The position numbers were made by a program, and so were the translations under genes. This document shows positions 17,480-27,011 of a DNA stretch of 44,083 bases, in pieces. Source of the stretch: a virus. Position 1 is the first letter of the stretch; each line of letters starts with the position of its first letter. The notes under the pieces are model-generated. The model saw only the letters and a program-made list of their open reading frames with translations. It had not been told where the DNA came from and did not search any database. The stretch is taken from positions 1-44,083 of the IMG/VR virus record IMGVR_UViG_3300047476_000542. One strand, 5' to 3'.

Positions 17480-20400
17480 TACTTCTTCTCCTTAGAAACT
17501 TCCGCCTTTGGCGTTAAGTACTTATCATAGATAAGGTCTTGTGATAGAAAACGATCATAGACGTAAGCAAAACCCATCTTGTCGTCATTCTTCAACTTGT
17601 TAACCATAACGTCGTAGAACACTTTAAGATCCTGATTAGCCTTGGCTTCAATAGATTTAACGTCACGAAGCTTGAGTTCTTCCACCATAATCTTGCGGAA
17701 CTCTAGGTAGGTCTTGACTGACTTCCAGGTAGGGTTGTCGTTATTCTTTTCGATAAACTTCTTATCGTCCATAATCTTGCCCAAGCCTTGGATAACTCGG
17801 TTTGTCTTAGATCCGTCAGAATCCAAGTAATCGTCGTACCAAGCTGTTGACTTGAACTGACCAGTCTTAGGGTCAACAACTGGCTCGCCTTCAGCGTTAG
17901 TCTGAATAGCCAACTTCTGAATCATTGCTGCTTTCATTGTGGCTAAGTCTTCAGCGCCTTTTTCCTGTACAGATGAAAGGCCACGGTTCTTTAGTTCGTC
18001 ATCAACAATGTCCATTAACTGGTTGTACTTAATCCAGCCCTTTTCTGCATCTGTCTTACGCTGCGCTTCAGCAGGTGACTGAGATGAAAGGAATTTGTCA
18101 GGTGAATCTGGTGCTACCTGCTTGTTGTACAAGTAGTTGTACGATGCCTGTGAGAAGTCGTAACCGTTCGGATCATTGGCAATAAGGCCAACAAGCTTTG
18201 GTTCAATCTTGACTAGGTCGGCTACCAAGCCTGAGTGCTCTTTAAGGTTTTGGACTGTAGCCAAAGATGACTGGACACCAGTAGGGTTCTTTGACAAGGT
18301 TGTTGTAAAGTCAAAGAAGTCTGGGTAGTCATTAAGAAACTTAGCGTCTGCGTTGATACCGTAGATACGACGATACTCACGAGCCTTATCAAGATAGAAC
18401 TTGTAAGGGCTGTTGAACTGTGGAGCAAACGGCATAAGAAGGTTAGCAGCAGAACGCATATTCCAATACTGCTTAGTCATCTTCATAATCTTGTTGCCAT
18501 CTACCTTGTCGCCAAGACCGGCTTCTCTCATCTTCTGCTTTTCTGTTTCGTAGATGAGTTGGTAGGTACGAGCAAACTGTGGATCTGATTGACCAGCAGC
18601 CTTGGTAAGTTGCTTCTGCAACCAAGAAGGTAACAAGCCAGCAGCGGCGTTCTTGTATGTACCAAAAGGTAGCGCCCACTTGAAAGACTCTTCTAGGCTT
18701 GGCTGATCCTTAACAATCTCAGAAATTGGGATTGCTACGTAAGGCCCAACTGGAAGTATGTCGCTTGCAAAGTTTGGGTTGCCCTTGTTGAACAAAGCAT
18801 CCATACCGCCTTGGAAGATAATGTCCAAAGATCCCTTTGGGATACCAATAGTAGTCAATGAGTTAAGACCAGGAATCTTGGTAAGACCCTTTGGTGCTTC
18901 AAACCACATAATGTCGTTACCTGTGGTCTGGCCAGCAGGAACTGGATTACCTTCGTAATCTGTTACCAAGCCAGCACGGTTAGGCGCTTGCCAGATATTG
19001 TAGGCACGGTTAGCAATAGCGGGATTAGCTGCTACCAACTTAAGCCAAGTTTTGTAAGAGTTCTCTTGTGCAGAAAAGAATGGGCTGATGTACTTCATAG
19101 CAGCAGCAAGGTTGCTGCGACGCTCAATGTTAAACAGTACGTTCTTCATATTGCGAAGTGCTACCTTGTGAGCAACAGCCATAGCCTTAGCCTGCTCTTC
19201 AGCAGTAAGGCGACCATCGTCTTTAAGACCAGCAATTACGTTTACTCGACGCTCTACTTCTTCACGATAGTAGTGACGGTAGAGTGGGCTACGCGCCCAA
19301 GCATCTTCAGGCATAGTGCCGAGCAACTTAAACGCTCCGTTGATAGCCTTTTTGATGTGCTTGTCAGATGCGTTAAAGACTGCATCTTCTAGCAAGTGAC
19401 CGTGGATTACTGGTAGGTCTGATGGATCTTGAAAAGTTGTACGCAGGTCGTCTGCTGTCAACTCGCGCATCTTGCCGCGAAGACCGGACTCTACTGGTAG
19501 GTACTGGTCTAAGAAGTTGTTAATACGTGTGACGTACTCAGCTGCGTCGCCCGATGGAATGCTTAATTCTTTACGAAGCTCACGACCCTTTGGCGAACTA
19601 ACAAGCCAGTCTGTAATATCTTCTAGTGACTTGCCTTCTGTAATCTGGCGAACAACTGCTGAGTTACCAAACTGCTGGCGCATAGTCTGCGCCCACTGGT
19701 CAAAGTAGCCCTTGTCTGTAGGGCGAATAGCCTGAATACCTTTAGATGCAACTGTGCGTGCATACATATCTGAGTTGCTGTCAACCATACGCTCAAATGA
19801 ATTACCAGATGAGGCAATGCGACGGAACATATCACCGAGTGGGCCACCAAAAGCATCGTCGAGAATATACTTCTCGCCGTCTGCTGTGACAACCTCAAAT
19901 GATCCAGTGCCAATACGCTGCTTAGGTGTTGCCTTCTTGCTACGAGCAAGGACACCTGCGTTGTGGTTGTAGATGTCTAGTTTCTCAGCACGTAGCTGAC
20001 GCATAGTATTAAGTTCTGTGGCAAGTTCAGCGTCGTCTGGGTACAAAGAAACCTTTGCTTCTAACTCACCAATCTTTGCCTTGAGCAAATCAAGACTTGC
20101 AACTAACTTAGTAGACTGTTCGTTAATCTCAGCGAATGTGCGGCCTGAATCAATCTTGCGGTAACGGTCAACAAGGCGTGCTGGCTCTTTAACTGTATTG
20201 TAGACAAAGTTCTTAAGACCAGGGCCAAGGCTACCAAGAGAGTTCAAAGCGCCTACTGCTGAGATCATACGAAGCTGTGAGTCAACACCGTTACGAATTG
20301 TGTAACCAAGGCGAAGCAATGCTCCAGCCTTGAATGCATCCTGCATAACATCTGCATAGTGAATGCCCTTGTCCATACCTTTACCGAATGTCGCCAAGAT

Positions 20401-22098
20401 AGTCTTGCCGTCACGCTTGAGAATCTTATTCATCAAAGCAAAGTCCATTACAGGAAGGTAGTCAGCCAACTGTGATTCAAGCTGGGGAACCTTAAGGATT
20501 GACTCATTTATGTCAACCATATAGCCCTTGTCTTGAATAGACTTCATAGCAGAGGTGCGAGCACCTGTGTAGCCGTTGTAAATCTTAGTGGCTTTTTCTT
20601 CGTCAATGCCGTATTTAGCACACAGGTCACGGAAAATCTTGCTTTCCATATTTTGTGTAACAAGGTTGCGCTGTGCTGGAGTTGAAGCACCCATATAAGA
20701 ATCAAGCAACTGGCGTGATTGCTCTGGTGTGTAGCCAAGCAACTTCTGTGTCTGATTTACGGTAGCAAGAATTTCTTTGTATGAGTCTGCGTCATTAAAA
20801 TCTACAAGGCCAGCAGGACGTTCTGCCTGTAGCCAAGATACCTTTTGATATAAACGGTGAAATGGTGTTGGCTGATAAACCTCAACCTTTGCAGAACCTA
20901 CAGATTTATCGTAGAACTTAGTAGCACGACCCTGAGCGATAAGGTCTTCAACACCTTGACCGAGCTTGCCGGTAGTACGTGTAAGAGATCCGCCGCCTTC
21001 TCCAAGACCCATCAATTTAGCAAAATATTGATCTGATTGAGCAAGAGCCTTGTAGTTGTCTTCGGCTTCTTTAATAACAGCAGGGTTGTCGTTAAGGAAT
21101 GGAATCATTCCAGTTCCGTCTGGTGCTGCAAACAACTTGTATTCATCTACTGCGCTGAGGTCGCCACGAGCAGCCTTCAAAGCGTCAGTAATATCTGCAC
21201 GAGCAAAAGCCAATTCGTCCATAGCAGCAGGATCACCGAGTGCCGAACGCAATACTAGGGATGTCTCGTCAACCGTCTTAGACTGACCAAGCATATAAGC
21301 CAAGAGTCCAGGCTGTGAAGAAGACTTCACCATTGGGTGGCTAATAGCGTAGGCTGAATCGTTAGCAGTAAAGTCATCAAGCACTTTAGTAAAGCGGTTC
21401 TTCACGCCGTACTGAGCCATTGTAATATCTTCAGCGGCCTTTGCTACAACGTCTGCATTCTTGAGAGTACCGACACCATATTGAGATGCCTTAAGAACTT
21501 TGCCAGCTTTACCAGCAGCAAGTGTGACATCGCCAAAGAACTGAATGCCTAAATCAATAGCACCTGATGAGTACTTGCCCCACGCAGACTTGTTAAATGC
21601 AGCCTCGCGTTGAGCAGGATCATAGATGTTAAACTTTGGGTCATAAACATTGCGACCAGCGCCGACTATTGCCTGACCAAATGAAATATCCTGAGCGCCT
21701 TTGTAGGCTTTGCGCCATACGTTAGGGTCAAAGAATGCCAACTGATTTGTCTTGTTGATTTCCCCCTGAACCAAAGCTACAGTTGTAGCAGGTTCACGAA
21801 TGTATTCTTGGTTAATCTCGTTAATCTTCTCAAATGTAGAAGAAACGCCAGGTACCTTCATAATGGCACCACCGGCAGAAGCCAATGGCTTAACTACTCG
21901 TGACGTTGCATCTTCACCAGCAGACTTAAAGGTGTTGATAAATCCGTTGTATTCCTTGTCATCATTCCAAGGAGCAGTGGCTACGTCCCACGCAAAACGT
22001 GCTGGAGCGGTTGCTGCACCAAAAACTTCGCCAGTAAATTTAGCGCCGTTCTTAGTTACTGTAGTTGCTACCTCACCAATTCGATTCCATAAGCTCAC
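17479..22098 (-). CDS. Giant internal virion (ejection) protein candidate
   Basis: This 1539-residue protein is the largest in the genome. It is largely helical, with alanine-, lysine- and aspartate-rich segments and few cysteines. Weakly hydrophobic stretches occur near residues 195-215 and 595-620. The C-terminal part contains proline/tryptophan-rich motifs such as PAGQTTGNDIMWFEAPKGL. No nuclease, transglycosylase or protease signature stands out. Its size and its place between portal and scaffold genes fit a podoviral internal core protein injected with DNA. It cannot be a tape measure if the tail is short; a tape-measure role would need tail-tube genes, which are absent. Start GTG (22096-22098) overlaps the upstream TGA. 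Confidence 0.6.
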   Translation of the reverse strand: MSLWNRIGEVATTVTKNGAKFTGEVFGAATAPARFAWDVATAPWNDDKEYNGFINTFKSAGEDATSRVVKPLASAGGAIMKVPGVSSTFEKINEINQEYIREPATTVALVQGEINKTNQLAFFDPNVWRKAYKGAQDISFGQAIVGAGRNVYDPKFNIYDPAQREAAFNKSAWGKYSSGAIDLGIQFFGDVTLAAGKAGKVLKASQYGVGTLKNADVVAKAAEDITMAQYGVKNRFTKVLDDFTANDSAYAISHPMVKSSSQPGLLAYMLGQSKTVDETSLVLRSALGDPAAMDELAFARADITDALKAARGDLSAVDEYKLFAAPDGTGMIPFLNDNPAVIKEAEDNYKALAQSDQYFAKLMGLGEGGGSLTRTTGKLGQGVEDLIAQGRATKFYDKSVGSAKVEVYQPTPFHRLYQKVSWLQAERPAGLVDFNDADSYKEILATVNQTQKLLGYTPEQSRQLLDSYMGASTPAQRNLVTQNMESKIFRDLCAKYGIDEEKATKIYNGYTGARTSAMKSIQDKGYMVDINESILKVPQLESQLADYLPVMDFALMNKILKRDGKTILATFGKGMDKGIHYADVMQDAFKAGALLRLGYTIRNGVDSQLRMISAVGALNSLGSLGPGLKNFVYNTVKEPARLVDRYRKIDSGRTFAEINEQSTKLVASLDLLKAKIGELEAKVSLYPDDAELATELNTMRQLRAEKLDIYNHNAGVLARSKKATPKQRIGTGSFEVVTADGEKYILDDAFGGPLGDMFRRIASSGNSFERMVDSNSDMYARTVASKGIQAIRPTDKGYFDQWAQTMRQQFGNSAVVRQITEGKSLEDITDWLVSSPKGRELRKELSIPSGDAAEYVTRINNFLDQYLPVESGLRGKMRELTADDLRTTFQDPSDLPVIHGHLLEDAVFNASDKHIKKAINGAFKLLGTMPEDAWARSPLYRHYYREEVERRVNVIAGLKDDGRLTAEEQAKAMAVAHKVALRNMKNVLFNIERRSNLAAAMKYISPFFSAQENSYKTWLKLVAANPAIANRAYNIWQAPNRAGLVTDYEGNPVPAGQTTGNDIMWFEAPKGLTKIPGLNSLTTIGIPKGSLDIIFQGGMDALFNKGNPNFASDILPVGPYVAIPISEIVKDQPSLEESFKWALPFGTYKNAAAGLLPSWLQKQLTKAAGQSDPQFARTYQLIYETEKQKMREAGLGDKVDGNKIMKMTKQYWNMRSAANLLMPFAPQFNSPYKFYLDKAREYRRIYGINADAKFLNDYPDFFDFTTTLSKNPTGVQSSLATVQNLKEHSGLVADLVKIEPKLVGLIANDPNGYDFSQASYNYLYNKQVAPDSPDKFLSSQSPAEAQRKTDAEKGWIKYNQLMDIVDDELKNRGLSSVQEKGAEDLATMKAAMIQKLAIQTNAEGEPVVDPKTGQFKSTAWYDDYLDSDGSKTNRVIQGLGKIMDDKKFIEKNNDNPTWKSVKTYLEFRKIMVEELKLRDVKSIEAKANQDLKVFYDVMVNKLKNDDKMGFAYVYDRFLSQDLIYDKYLTPKAEVSKEKK

Positions 22099-22517
22099 GA
22101 ATAGTCTCTTAACTTGCGGATAGCCGCACGTGTCTCAGGAGATGTAGATGAAAGACCTGCAACGTAAGCCAATACTGGCATATACTCAGCAATCTTCGCA
22201 CGAAAGTTATTGTCATCAGGCTGCTGCATCATAAGTGCATCAGATCCCGGGCCATCGCCTTGGTCAATACCAGCTGTTACTGGCTCATCTGGGCGCTGTG
22301 TTGGGTCGTATAGACCTGGTGTTGGTGTTGAAACACGTGGTGCTTCTGAAAGCATAGGTGACTTCTGTGCTGTTGCAAGTGGAGCACCGCTCTTGGCTGC
22401 GTTATAGGCAGCCTTGTCACCGTAACCGGTTGACTGCACTTCAAGATCAGTGCGCTTTGCAAACTTGCCAGGACCTGATACACCCTGCATAGGGTTAGTA
22501 GCGTCTTCAAGCGCCAT
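22095..22517 (-). CDS. Small proline-rich virion-region protein
   Basis: This 140-residue protein is disordered-looking at the front (ALEDATNPMQGVSGPGKF, then Pro/Thr-rich SEAPRVSTPTPGLYDPTQRP), with a helical end (AKIAEYMPVLAYVAGLSS, ETRAAIRKLRDYS). It is perhaps a linker or assembly factor next to the portal. ATG at 22517 has AGGAGGA upstream. It overlaps the giant gene by four bases. Confidence 0.65.
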   Translation of the reverse strand: MALEDATNPMQGVSGPGKFAKRTDLEVQSTGYGDKAAYNAAKSGAPLATAQKSPMLSEAPRVSTPTPGLYDPTQRPDEPVTAGIDQGDGPGSDALMMQQPDDNNFRAKIAEYMPVLAYVAGLSSTSPETRAAIRKLRDYS

Positions 22518-22731
22518 CTGTATCCTCCTGTATTGTTTCTAAATCTTGTGCAAACTCGTCCCAGATCTTATTGACCTTGGTAGTACGGTTTGAATGATAA
22601 ATTGATAATTCCAAAAGCGATTCAAATAATGTCGCTACAACTTGGCTAATGTTGTATAGGAACTCAGCCACTATTACTAACCCGTCGGTGGGGCGTACCG
22701 GACGTGGTACGTCTTTATGATCGTGATTCAC
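22507..22731 (-). CDS. Small helical protein
   Basis: This 74-residue protein has an N-terminal polar stretch (NHDHKDVPRPVRPTDG), an amphipathic helix (residues about 19-44, IVAEFLYNISQVVATLFESL) and an acidic end (DETIQEDTDGA-like). Start GTG (22729-22731) has GGGAGG six bases upstream. It overlaps the next gene by 11 bases. Function unknown. Confidence 0.6.
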   Translation of the reverse strand: MNHDHKDVPRPVRPTDGLVIVAEFLYNISQVVATLFESLLELSIYHSNRTTKVNKIWDEFAQDLETIQEDTDGA

Positions 22732-22755
22732 GTCCGGCCTCCCATCTAAAGTTAT

Positions 22756-22896
22756 TTACTTCTTTACCTTCTTGCCTGGACGAGCTGCTCCAGCGTATGG
22801 CTGCTCAACTTTTCCACCTGTTACCTTTGCTCCTGCGCCTGATGCGCCGTGAATTGGCTTTGACATTGGTGCTGGTGCTTGTGATCCCTTGTTCAT
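22756..22896 (-). CDS. Tiny basic Gly/Ala/Lys-rich protein
   Basis: A 46-codon gene begins MNKGSQAPAPMSKPIHGA and ends YAGAARPGKKVKK. ATG at 22896 follows a strong SD (AAGGGGGTG). It lies directly after the portal gene. The disordered, basic sequence resembles the small proteins at 12965-13120 and 24851-25000, so the phage may use several such peptides as head cement or DNA-binding tails; this is inference. Confidence 0.6.
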   Translation of the reverse strand: MNKGSQAPAPMSKPIHGASGAGAKVTGGKVEQPYAGAARPGKKVKK

Positions 22897-22913
22897 ATTT
22901 CACCCCCTTAGAG

Positions 22914-24662
22914 TTATGCCGCGCCGCCGATTGAAGCGAGCAATGATGCAATATCTGGTTTTCCTTGTGGACCGCCAGAAGCAGGGGCTGCACCGCCAGG
23001 TTGTTCCATACTTGGCTGCGAGGCAGAGGCGGGAGCCATACCTGCTACTGGTGGTTGAGGTGCCATTGCTGGCATCTCAGGTTGAGGTTCTGGCGTAAAC
23101 GCCTTTTCCACAACAGTCTCTATACTCATTCCCTTTTGACGCATCTTAATCATCTCAGAGAACTTGCTAAGGATAGCCATTGGATCTTGTCCTTGTGCCA
23201 CCATCTGTGGGACAGCAAGGGCAGTCTGCCCAATCGCTGCACGAAGTGCATCGCGCATCTCTTCAATATCAACCTTCTGCTCTTCCTGAGTAACGTTAAT
23301 CTCGATAGGAAGTTCACGACGGACATAGTCACGTGATACGAGTTTATCCGAACGCATCTGCAAGAGTGCAACAGTTGCATTGTTTGGATTCATACCAGAC
23401 ATAATGCCGTAACGGACATCTACGGTGTAATCACCATTGATAGCCTTACGTGGGTTGTACTTAAGGGTGTACGGTGTTCCATCGTCAACGCCGCGAATTT
23501 CTTTAAGGGTGTTGCCGAAAACTTTTTCATCTGTCTTAAAGCAGATAGCAATAAGTTCTACAAAGAGGCGTGCAAACTGTGCCTGTGCTGCCTTGATCTG
23601 TGTATCAAAGCCTGCCTGTAGAGCCTGAACTCCACGACCTGTAACAACAGATGCATCTGTTTGGCCAGAACGTGTCTCTGGATAACGAGCACCCATACGA
23701 AGTTCACGCTCAAGAACGCTGGACTCACCGAATACACCGTTAGGTAGTTCTAGTGGGACACGGCGGATAGCCTGTGGGTTAGCAGAACGCATAATGGAAT
23801 CTGGACCAAGGGCCAATTCCTGCACATCTTGTGGGATAGCGATAGGAGCTTGGATAGACTTCTCTGCTGCTTGGATTTGGAGTACTGCAAAGCGTGCTCT
23901 TGCAAGCTGAACGCCAAGTACATCGTCATACTGACCACGAGCCTGACCGTCAATAGACGGACGCATTGCTACTCGGACCATACACTCACCAATTGGGTTA
24001 GGTGTCTTAGAAAGAACTAGGTTCTTACGGTCTGGCAAGTAGATAAGGTCCTGATCCTTGTCGTGGTAACGAACCATTGAAAGATAAGGTGAACCTGGTT
24101 GGTACTGGTTCTTATTAAGAATCTGATCTGCGTACTCTGGGTACATTGAAGCCAAGGTCTGGCCGTCCATACCGACAATCTGGGTCAAAGATAGGCAACG
24201 ACCAAAGCGATCTAGTTCAGGATATGCACCGAATGGGTTAATAGTCTGAATGATTGGGTTGTTATCTTCGTAATCTAGTTCTACTCGTGCGATTAACTGG
24301 CCATATGTGTTGTACCAGTCTGCTGCGGTGTACATCTGTACGCCCAATTCAGACTTGTCTACATAGAAGTTGGCAATACGTCCACGAAGATCAGCGGCCT
24401 TGCGTGCTGAGTCAGATACCATATTGGCTGCGGAGCAGTTAAATGATGGTAGTGGTGCCATTGCTTCTGCGAGGTCGCGTGCAGATACGTCAATGATGTT
24501 AGCAACTAGAGGCTTAGAATAGTCCTCTGAAAACATCGCAGGGTAAACCTTTGAGATGTCACCCTGACGTACCTGAAGGACGTCACGCATACGCTGATCA
24601 CGCTGGGCGTAATGAGTTTGTAAGCGTGCAACCTTTGCGGTTACCTCTTTAACATTTAGCAT
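22914..24662 (-). CDS. Portal protein
   Basis: This 582-residue protein has the features of a podoviral portal. A long helical N-terminal part includes LQTHYAQRDQRMRDVLQVRQ, followed by GDISKVYPAMF, a central region with YDDVLGVQLARARFAVLQIQ and repeated Arg/Gln helices (QTDASVVTGRGVQALQAGFD, AAQAQFARLFVELIAICF). The C-terminal 90 residues are Pro/Met/Ala/Gly-rich and probably disordered. The dodecameric portal forms the packaging vertex. The gene sits two short genes after TerL, the classical order. ATG start at 24662. Confidence 0.85.
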   Translation of the reverse strand: MLNVKEVTAKVARLQTHYAQRDQRMRDVLQVRQGDISKVYPAMFSEDYSKPLVANIIDVSARDLAEAMAPLPSFNCSAANMVSDSARKAADLRGRIANFYVDKSELGVQMYTAADWYNTYGQLIARVELDYEDNNPIIQTINPFGAYPELDRFGRCLSLTQIVGMDGQTLASMYPEYADQILNKNQYQPGSPYLSMVRYHDKDQDLIYLPDRKNLVLSKTPNPIGECMVRVAMRPSIDGQARGQYDDVLGVQLARARFAVLQIQAAEKSIQAPIAIPQDVQELALGPDSIMRSANPQAIRRVPLELPNGVFGESSVLERELRMGARYPETRSGQTDASVVTGRGVQALQAGFDTQIKAAQAQFARLFVELIAICFKTDEKVFGNTLKEIRGVDDGTPYTLKYNPRKAINGDYTVDVRYGIMSGMNPNNATVALLQMRSDKLVSRDYVRRELPIEINVTQEEQKVDIEEMRDALRAAIGQTALAVPQMVAQGQDPMAILSKFSEMIKMRQKGMSIETVVEKAFTPEPQPEMPAMAPQPPVAGMAPASASQPSMEQPGGAAPASGGPQGKPDIASLLASIGGAA

Positions 24663-24671
24663 TGTAATCCT

Positions 24672-24851
24672 TTAGTAAGTAAGGCCGTTAACCTTTGTTG
24701 GCCACTCGACCTTATCTGTAGCAAGAGCCTGTGCCTTGCCAGCTGCGTACTTAGCATCAACTGATGGGTTGTACTGGGGCGTAGTTACTGCACCCTTATC
24801 AATGTATTCTTCTTCTGTGCCTTCAGCCTTGTAGCTTGGTGTGATTGCCAT
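24672..24851 (-). CDS. Small protein between TerL and portal
   Basis: This 59-residue protein starts MAITPSYKAEGTEEEYID and ends VEWPTKVNGLTY. It is polar with no membrane segment. ATG (24849-24851) shares TAATG with the gene at 24851-25000, so the pair are coupled. Similar small proteins occur between terminase and portal in actinophages; function unknown. Confidence 0.65.
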   Translation of the reverse strand: MAITPSYKAEGTEEEYIDKGAVTTPQYNPSVDAKYAAGKAQALATDKVEWPTKVNGLTY

Positions 24852-25000
24852 TAGATTGTTCCCTTTCCAAATAAGAATCCTGGACGATCTGTTGCGTCCT
24901 TGTAAGTCTTCTTAGGCTTTGGTGTTGCCTTTGCAGTTGGCTTTGCAGCTGGGGCCTTTGGCTTTGCTGTTGGCTTTGCTGGCTTCTTCATTGTTGCCAT
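24851..25000 (-). CDS. Lys/Ala/Pro-rich basic peptide
   Basis: This 49-residue protein is made of Ala-Lys-Pro repeats (KKPAKPTAKPKAPAAKPTAK) followed by DATDRPGFLFGKGTI. The repeats resemble histone H1-like or linker tails and suggest nucleic-acid contact. AGGAGA precedes the ATG at 25000. It sits ten bases after the TerL stop. Confidence 0.65.
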   Translation of the reverse strand: MATMKKPAKPTAKPKAPAAKPTAKATPKPKKTYKDATDRPGFLFGKGTI

Positions 25001-25009
25001 TTTATCTCC

Positions 25010-26869
25010 TTAAACGAAATGTTTATTCTGCTCTAGTAGGGCTTCATCAATATTTATTACAACTCTTCTGCCCATTTCAGCTCGTGAAAGGAACGGATTC
25101 TTCATATGGTGGGTTGCATACTGGCCGTAGTTGAGCATCTCGCGTGCTCGGATCTCACAGAACCATAAGGCCATTACCATATCGGTCTTACCTTTAGTGG
25201 TCGGAGTCCACGTAATCAACTGCTCGATAAGAGCCTTGATGTTTTCGGACTGATCACTAGGTAAATGTATTAAGTTATCTCGGTGGTGCTTTCCGTCTGG
25301 TTGTTTAGTCCCAAAAAGGGTAGACATCGAGGCAACACCGAATCCTGAATCCCACTTATTGCTACCAGTATGGTGTTCCTTGAGGATAACGCCACGTGAA
25401 GCTAGGTGCTGTTTGATTCCTTCGTCTTGAGTTAAGAACGCCTGAAAAGCATTCTTCTCAATAATCCACTCTGAAGGACTATAAAGGCTAGTCCAGTTAA
25501 TAATAATGTCACGAATCTGCTGCGGAGAAGGCCGCGTAATTTTAATAGCATCGAGGATGTACCTTTTAGAAGTGTTACGGTCAATGGCATAAGCGATAGC
25601 GGCGGTATCTCCCACAATGGCTGGGTCCATACCGCAGATAACTGTAAAGCCTTGTACATTTGCTGGGTGTCCTGGGTAACCAGGTTCCAATCGGCCAGCT
25701 TTACGCATACCATCAATCGAACCTTTTACTACTACAGGATCAAAGGCTGCGTTTTCTGAGATGTCTTGCTGCTGATATACCAAAGCCCAGGTACTTGCAT
25801 CCATTGCTTGGCGTTCGTTGTACAAGTTTCGACCAGACCAGCGCGGATAAAGGCCGTTCTCGTCTTTATCGTCTTCACCTTGTCCATCAAAGGGCATATC
25901 TGACTTTGGCCACAAAGTAACCCACTTATCAGGGTCTTCATCTGCTTCTAGCAGGGCTGGCATTGCCAGATATGTCCACGGTACTAACCCACCTGGGTAG
26001 CGATCTTCGGAGCGAAGCTCACGATATAGGTCAATGGAAGCCACACGGGTTCCAATAATAATCAATTTACCAGTAGGGTTAAGACGGGAACGCACGTCTT
26101 GGGTTAACCAGCGGATTTGCTTCTCAAACTCATTGGCGTTCTTCAAAGTAACGGCGTCATCCACAATGATCATATCTGCACGCTTACCGTAAATCTGACC
26201 GCCGATACCGACGGCTTCGATGTTCGGGTCCTTTTCAGATGACTCACGGAGTTCATCACCGAAGGTGACGCGGGTTGCAGCCCACGTAGCTGACTTACTA
26301 TTAAAGCCGACACCAGCGGCGTAAGCCTGCTGGAATGCCTCATACTGTGGGTGGGTCAAACGCTGTTTAATAGCGTAGAGAAAGTCTGCCGCCAACTGCT
26401 GGGTCTGAGAAACAATCAAGACTCGGAAGTTCGGGTTCTGGGCAACCTTCATTGCCACATACTCAACGGTAATGGACATCGACTTGGCGTGGTTCGGCGG
26501 GATGTTGATCAGGATACGGTTGCCGTTAAGACCCTTTTCAAACTTCATATTAGGATGTAACCAAGAAGGTTCCCGACCTTCAATGACATCTACCAGGTTC
26601 TGCTGGTGTGGAAAGACCTTGTGGTTCATATAGCGTTCGCAGAACTCGGCGTAGCTCAAGTCGTGAGCATCGGCTTCAGCAAAGTTCTTGGTCTTCAGGC
26701 CCAGTCTAGTACGGTCTGCCTTATCAGCAAAAGCCTTATCGGATCTGCGGTAGTACTCGTAGGTCTTACCGGACTTGCCAGCTGCGGCGCAAGCCGCCTC
26801 CACTGTCATACCTTCTGCCATAGCGCCGAGAATAATTCTCTTGGCTATATCGGCTGAATTCTCTGCCAC
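25010..26869 (-). CDS. terL: Terminase large subunit with N-terminal small-terminase-like HTH
   Basis: From the GTG at 26867-26869 this is 619 residues. The first 60 (IAKRIILGAMAEGMTVEAAC, KSGKTYEYYRR) resemble the helix-turn-helix of small terminases. The ATPase has a Walker A-like PPNHAKS at about 124-130 and Walker B IIVDDA at about 234-239. An RNase-H-like nuclease begins with GMDPAIVGDTAAIAY at about 413. The enzyme powers DNA packaging and cuts the concatemer. GGAG lies seven bases ahead of this GTG; a GTG at 26896 is in frame but lies inside a terminator hairpin and lacks an SD. No separate small terminase gene is seen, so the fused domain may replace it. Confidence 0.9.
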   Translation of the reverse strand: MAENSADIAKRIILGAMAEGMTVEAACAAAGKSGKTYEYYRRSDKAFADKADRTRLGLKTKNFAEADAHDLSYAEFCERYMNHKVFPHQQNLVDVIEGREPSWLHPNMKFEKGLNGNRILINIPPNHAKSMSITVEYVAMKVAQNPNFRVLIVSQTQQLAADFLYAIKQRLTHPQYEAFQQAYAAGVGFNSKSATWAATRVTFGDELRESSEKDPNIEAVGIGGQIYGKRADMIIVDDAVTLKNANEFEKQIRWLTQDVRSRLNPTGKLIIIGTRVASIDLYRELRSEDRYPGGLVPWTYLAMPALLEADEDPDKWVTLWPKSDMPFDGQGEDDKDENGLYPRWSGRNLYNERQAMDASTWALVYQQQDISENAAFDPVVVKGSIDGMRKAGRLEPGYPGHPANVQGFTVICGMDPAIVGDTAAIAYAIDRNTSKRYILDAIKITRPSPQQIRDIIINWTSLYSPSEWIIEKNAFQAFLTQDEGIKQHLASRGVILKEHHTGSNKWDSGFGVASMSTLFGTKQPDGKHHRDNLIHLPSDQSENIKALIEQLITWTPTTKGKTDMVMALWFCEIRAREMLNYGQYATHHMKNPFLSRAEMGRRVVINIDEALLEQNKHFV

Positions 26870-26885
26870 TGTATCTCCTACTAGT

Positions 26886-26917
26886 AAAAGCCCCACCAGT
26901 CTCGGAAGACGGTGGGG
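26886..26917 (-). terminator. Intrinsic terminator/attenuator immediately before TerL
   Basis: On the minus strand CCCCACC pairs with GGTGGGG (26891-26897 with 26911-26917), and above a single bulged base GTCT pairs with AGAC around a four-base loop (26903-26906). CTTTTA follows. The hairpin ends about 20 bases before the TerL start. A terminator inside a leader, ahead of the first late gene, suggests that readthrough is regulated. Confidence 0.65.
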
Positions 26918-26932
26918 AGCTACATTTACGAT

Positions 26933-26957
26933 GGGCCGAAATCGGCTCTTCTTTTTA
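26933..26957 (+). terminator. Plus-strand intrinsic terminator
   Basis: GGGCCG (26933-26938) pairs with CGGCTC (26943-26948) with one G-U, followed by TTCTTTTTATAC. It reads rightwards, where no plus-strand gene lies to its left. It may stop antisense transcription out of TerL before it enters the control region. Confidence 0.6.
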
Positions 26958-27011
26958 TACTAGGCGGAAGGGTTTTGTCTCAAATACTGGGATTAAGATT
27001 TTAATAGATCT

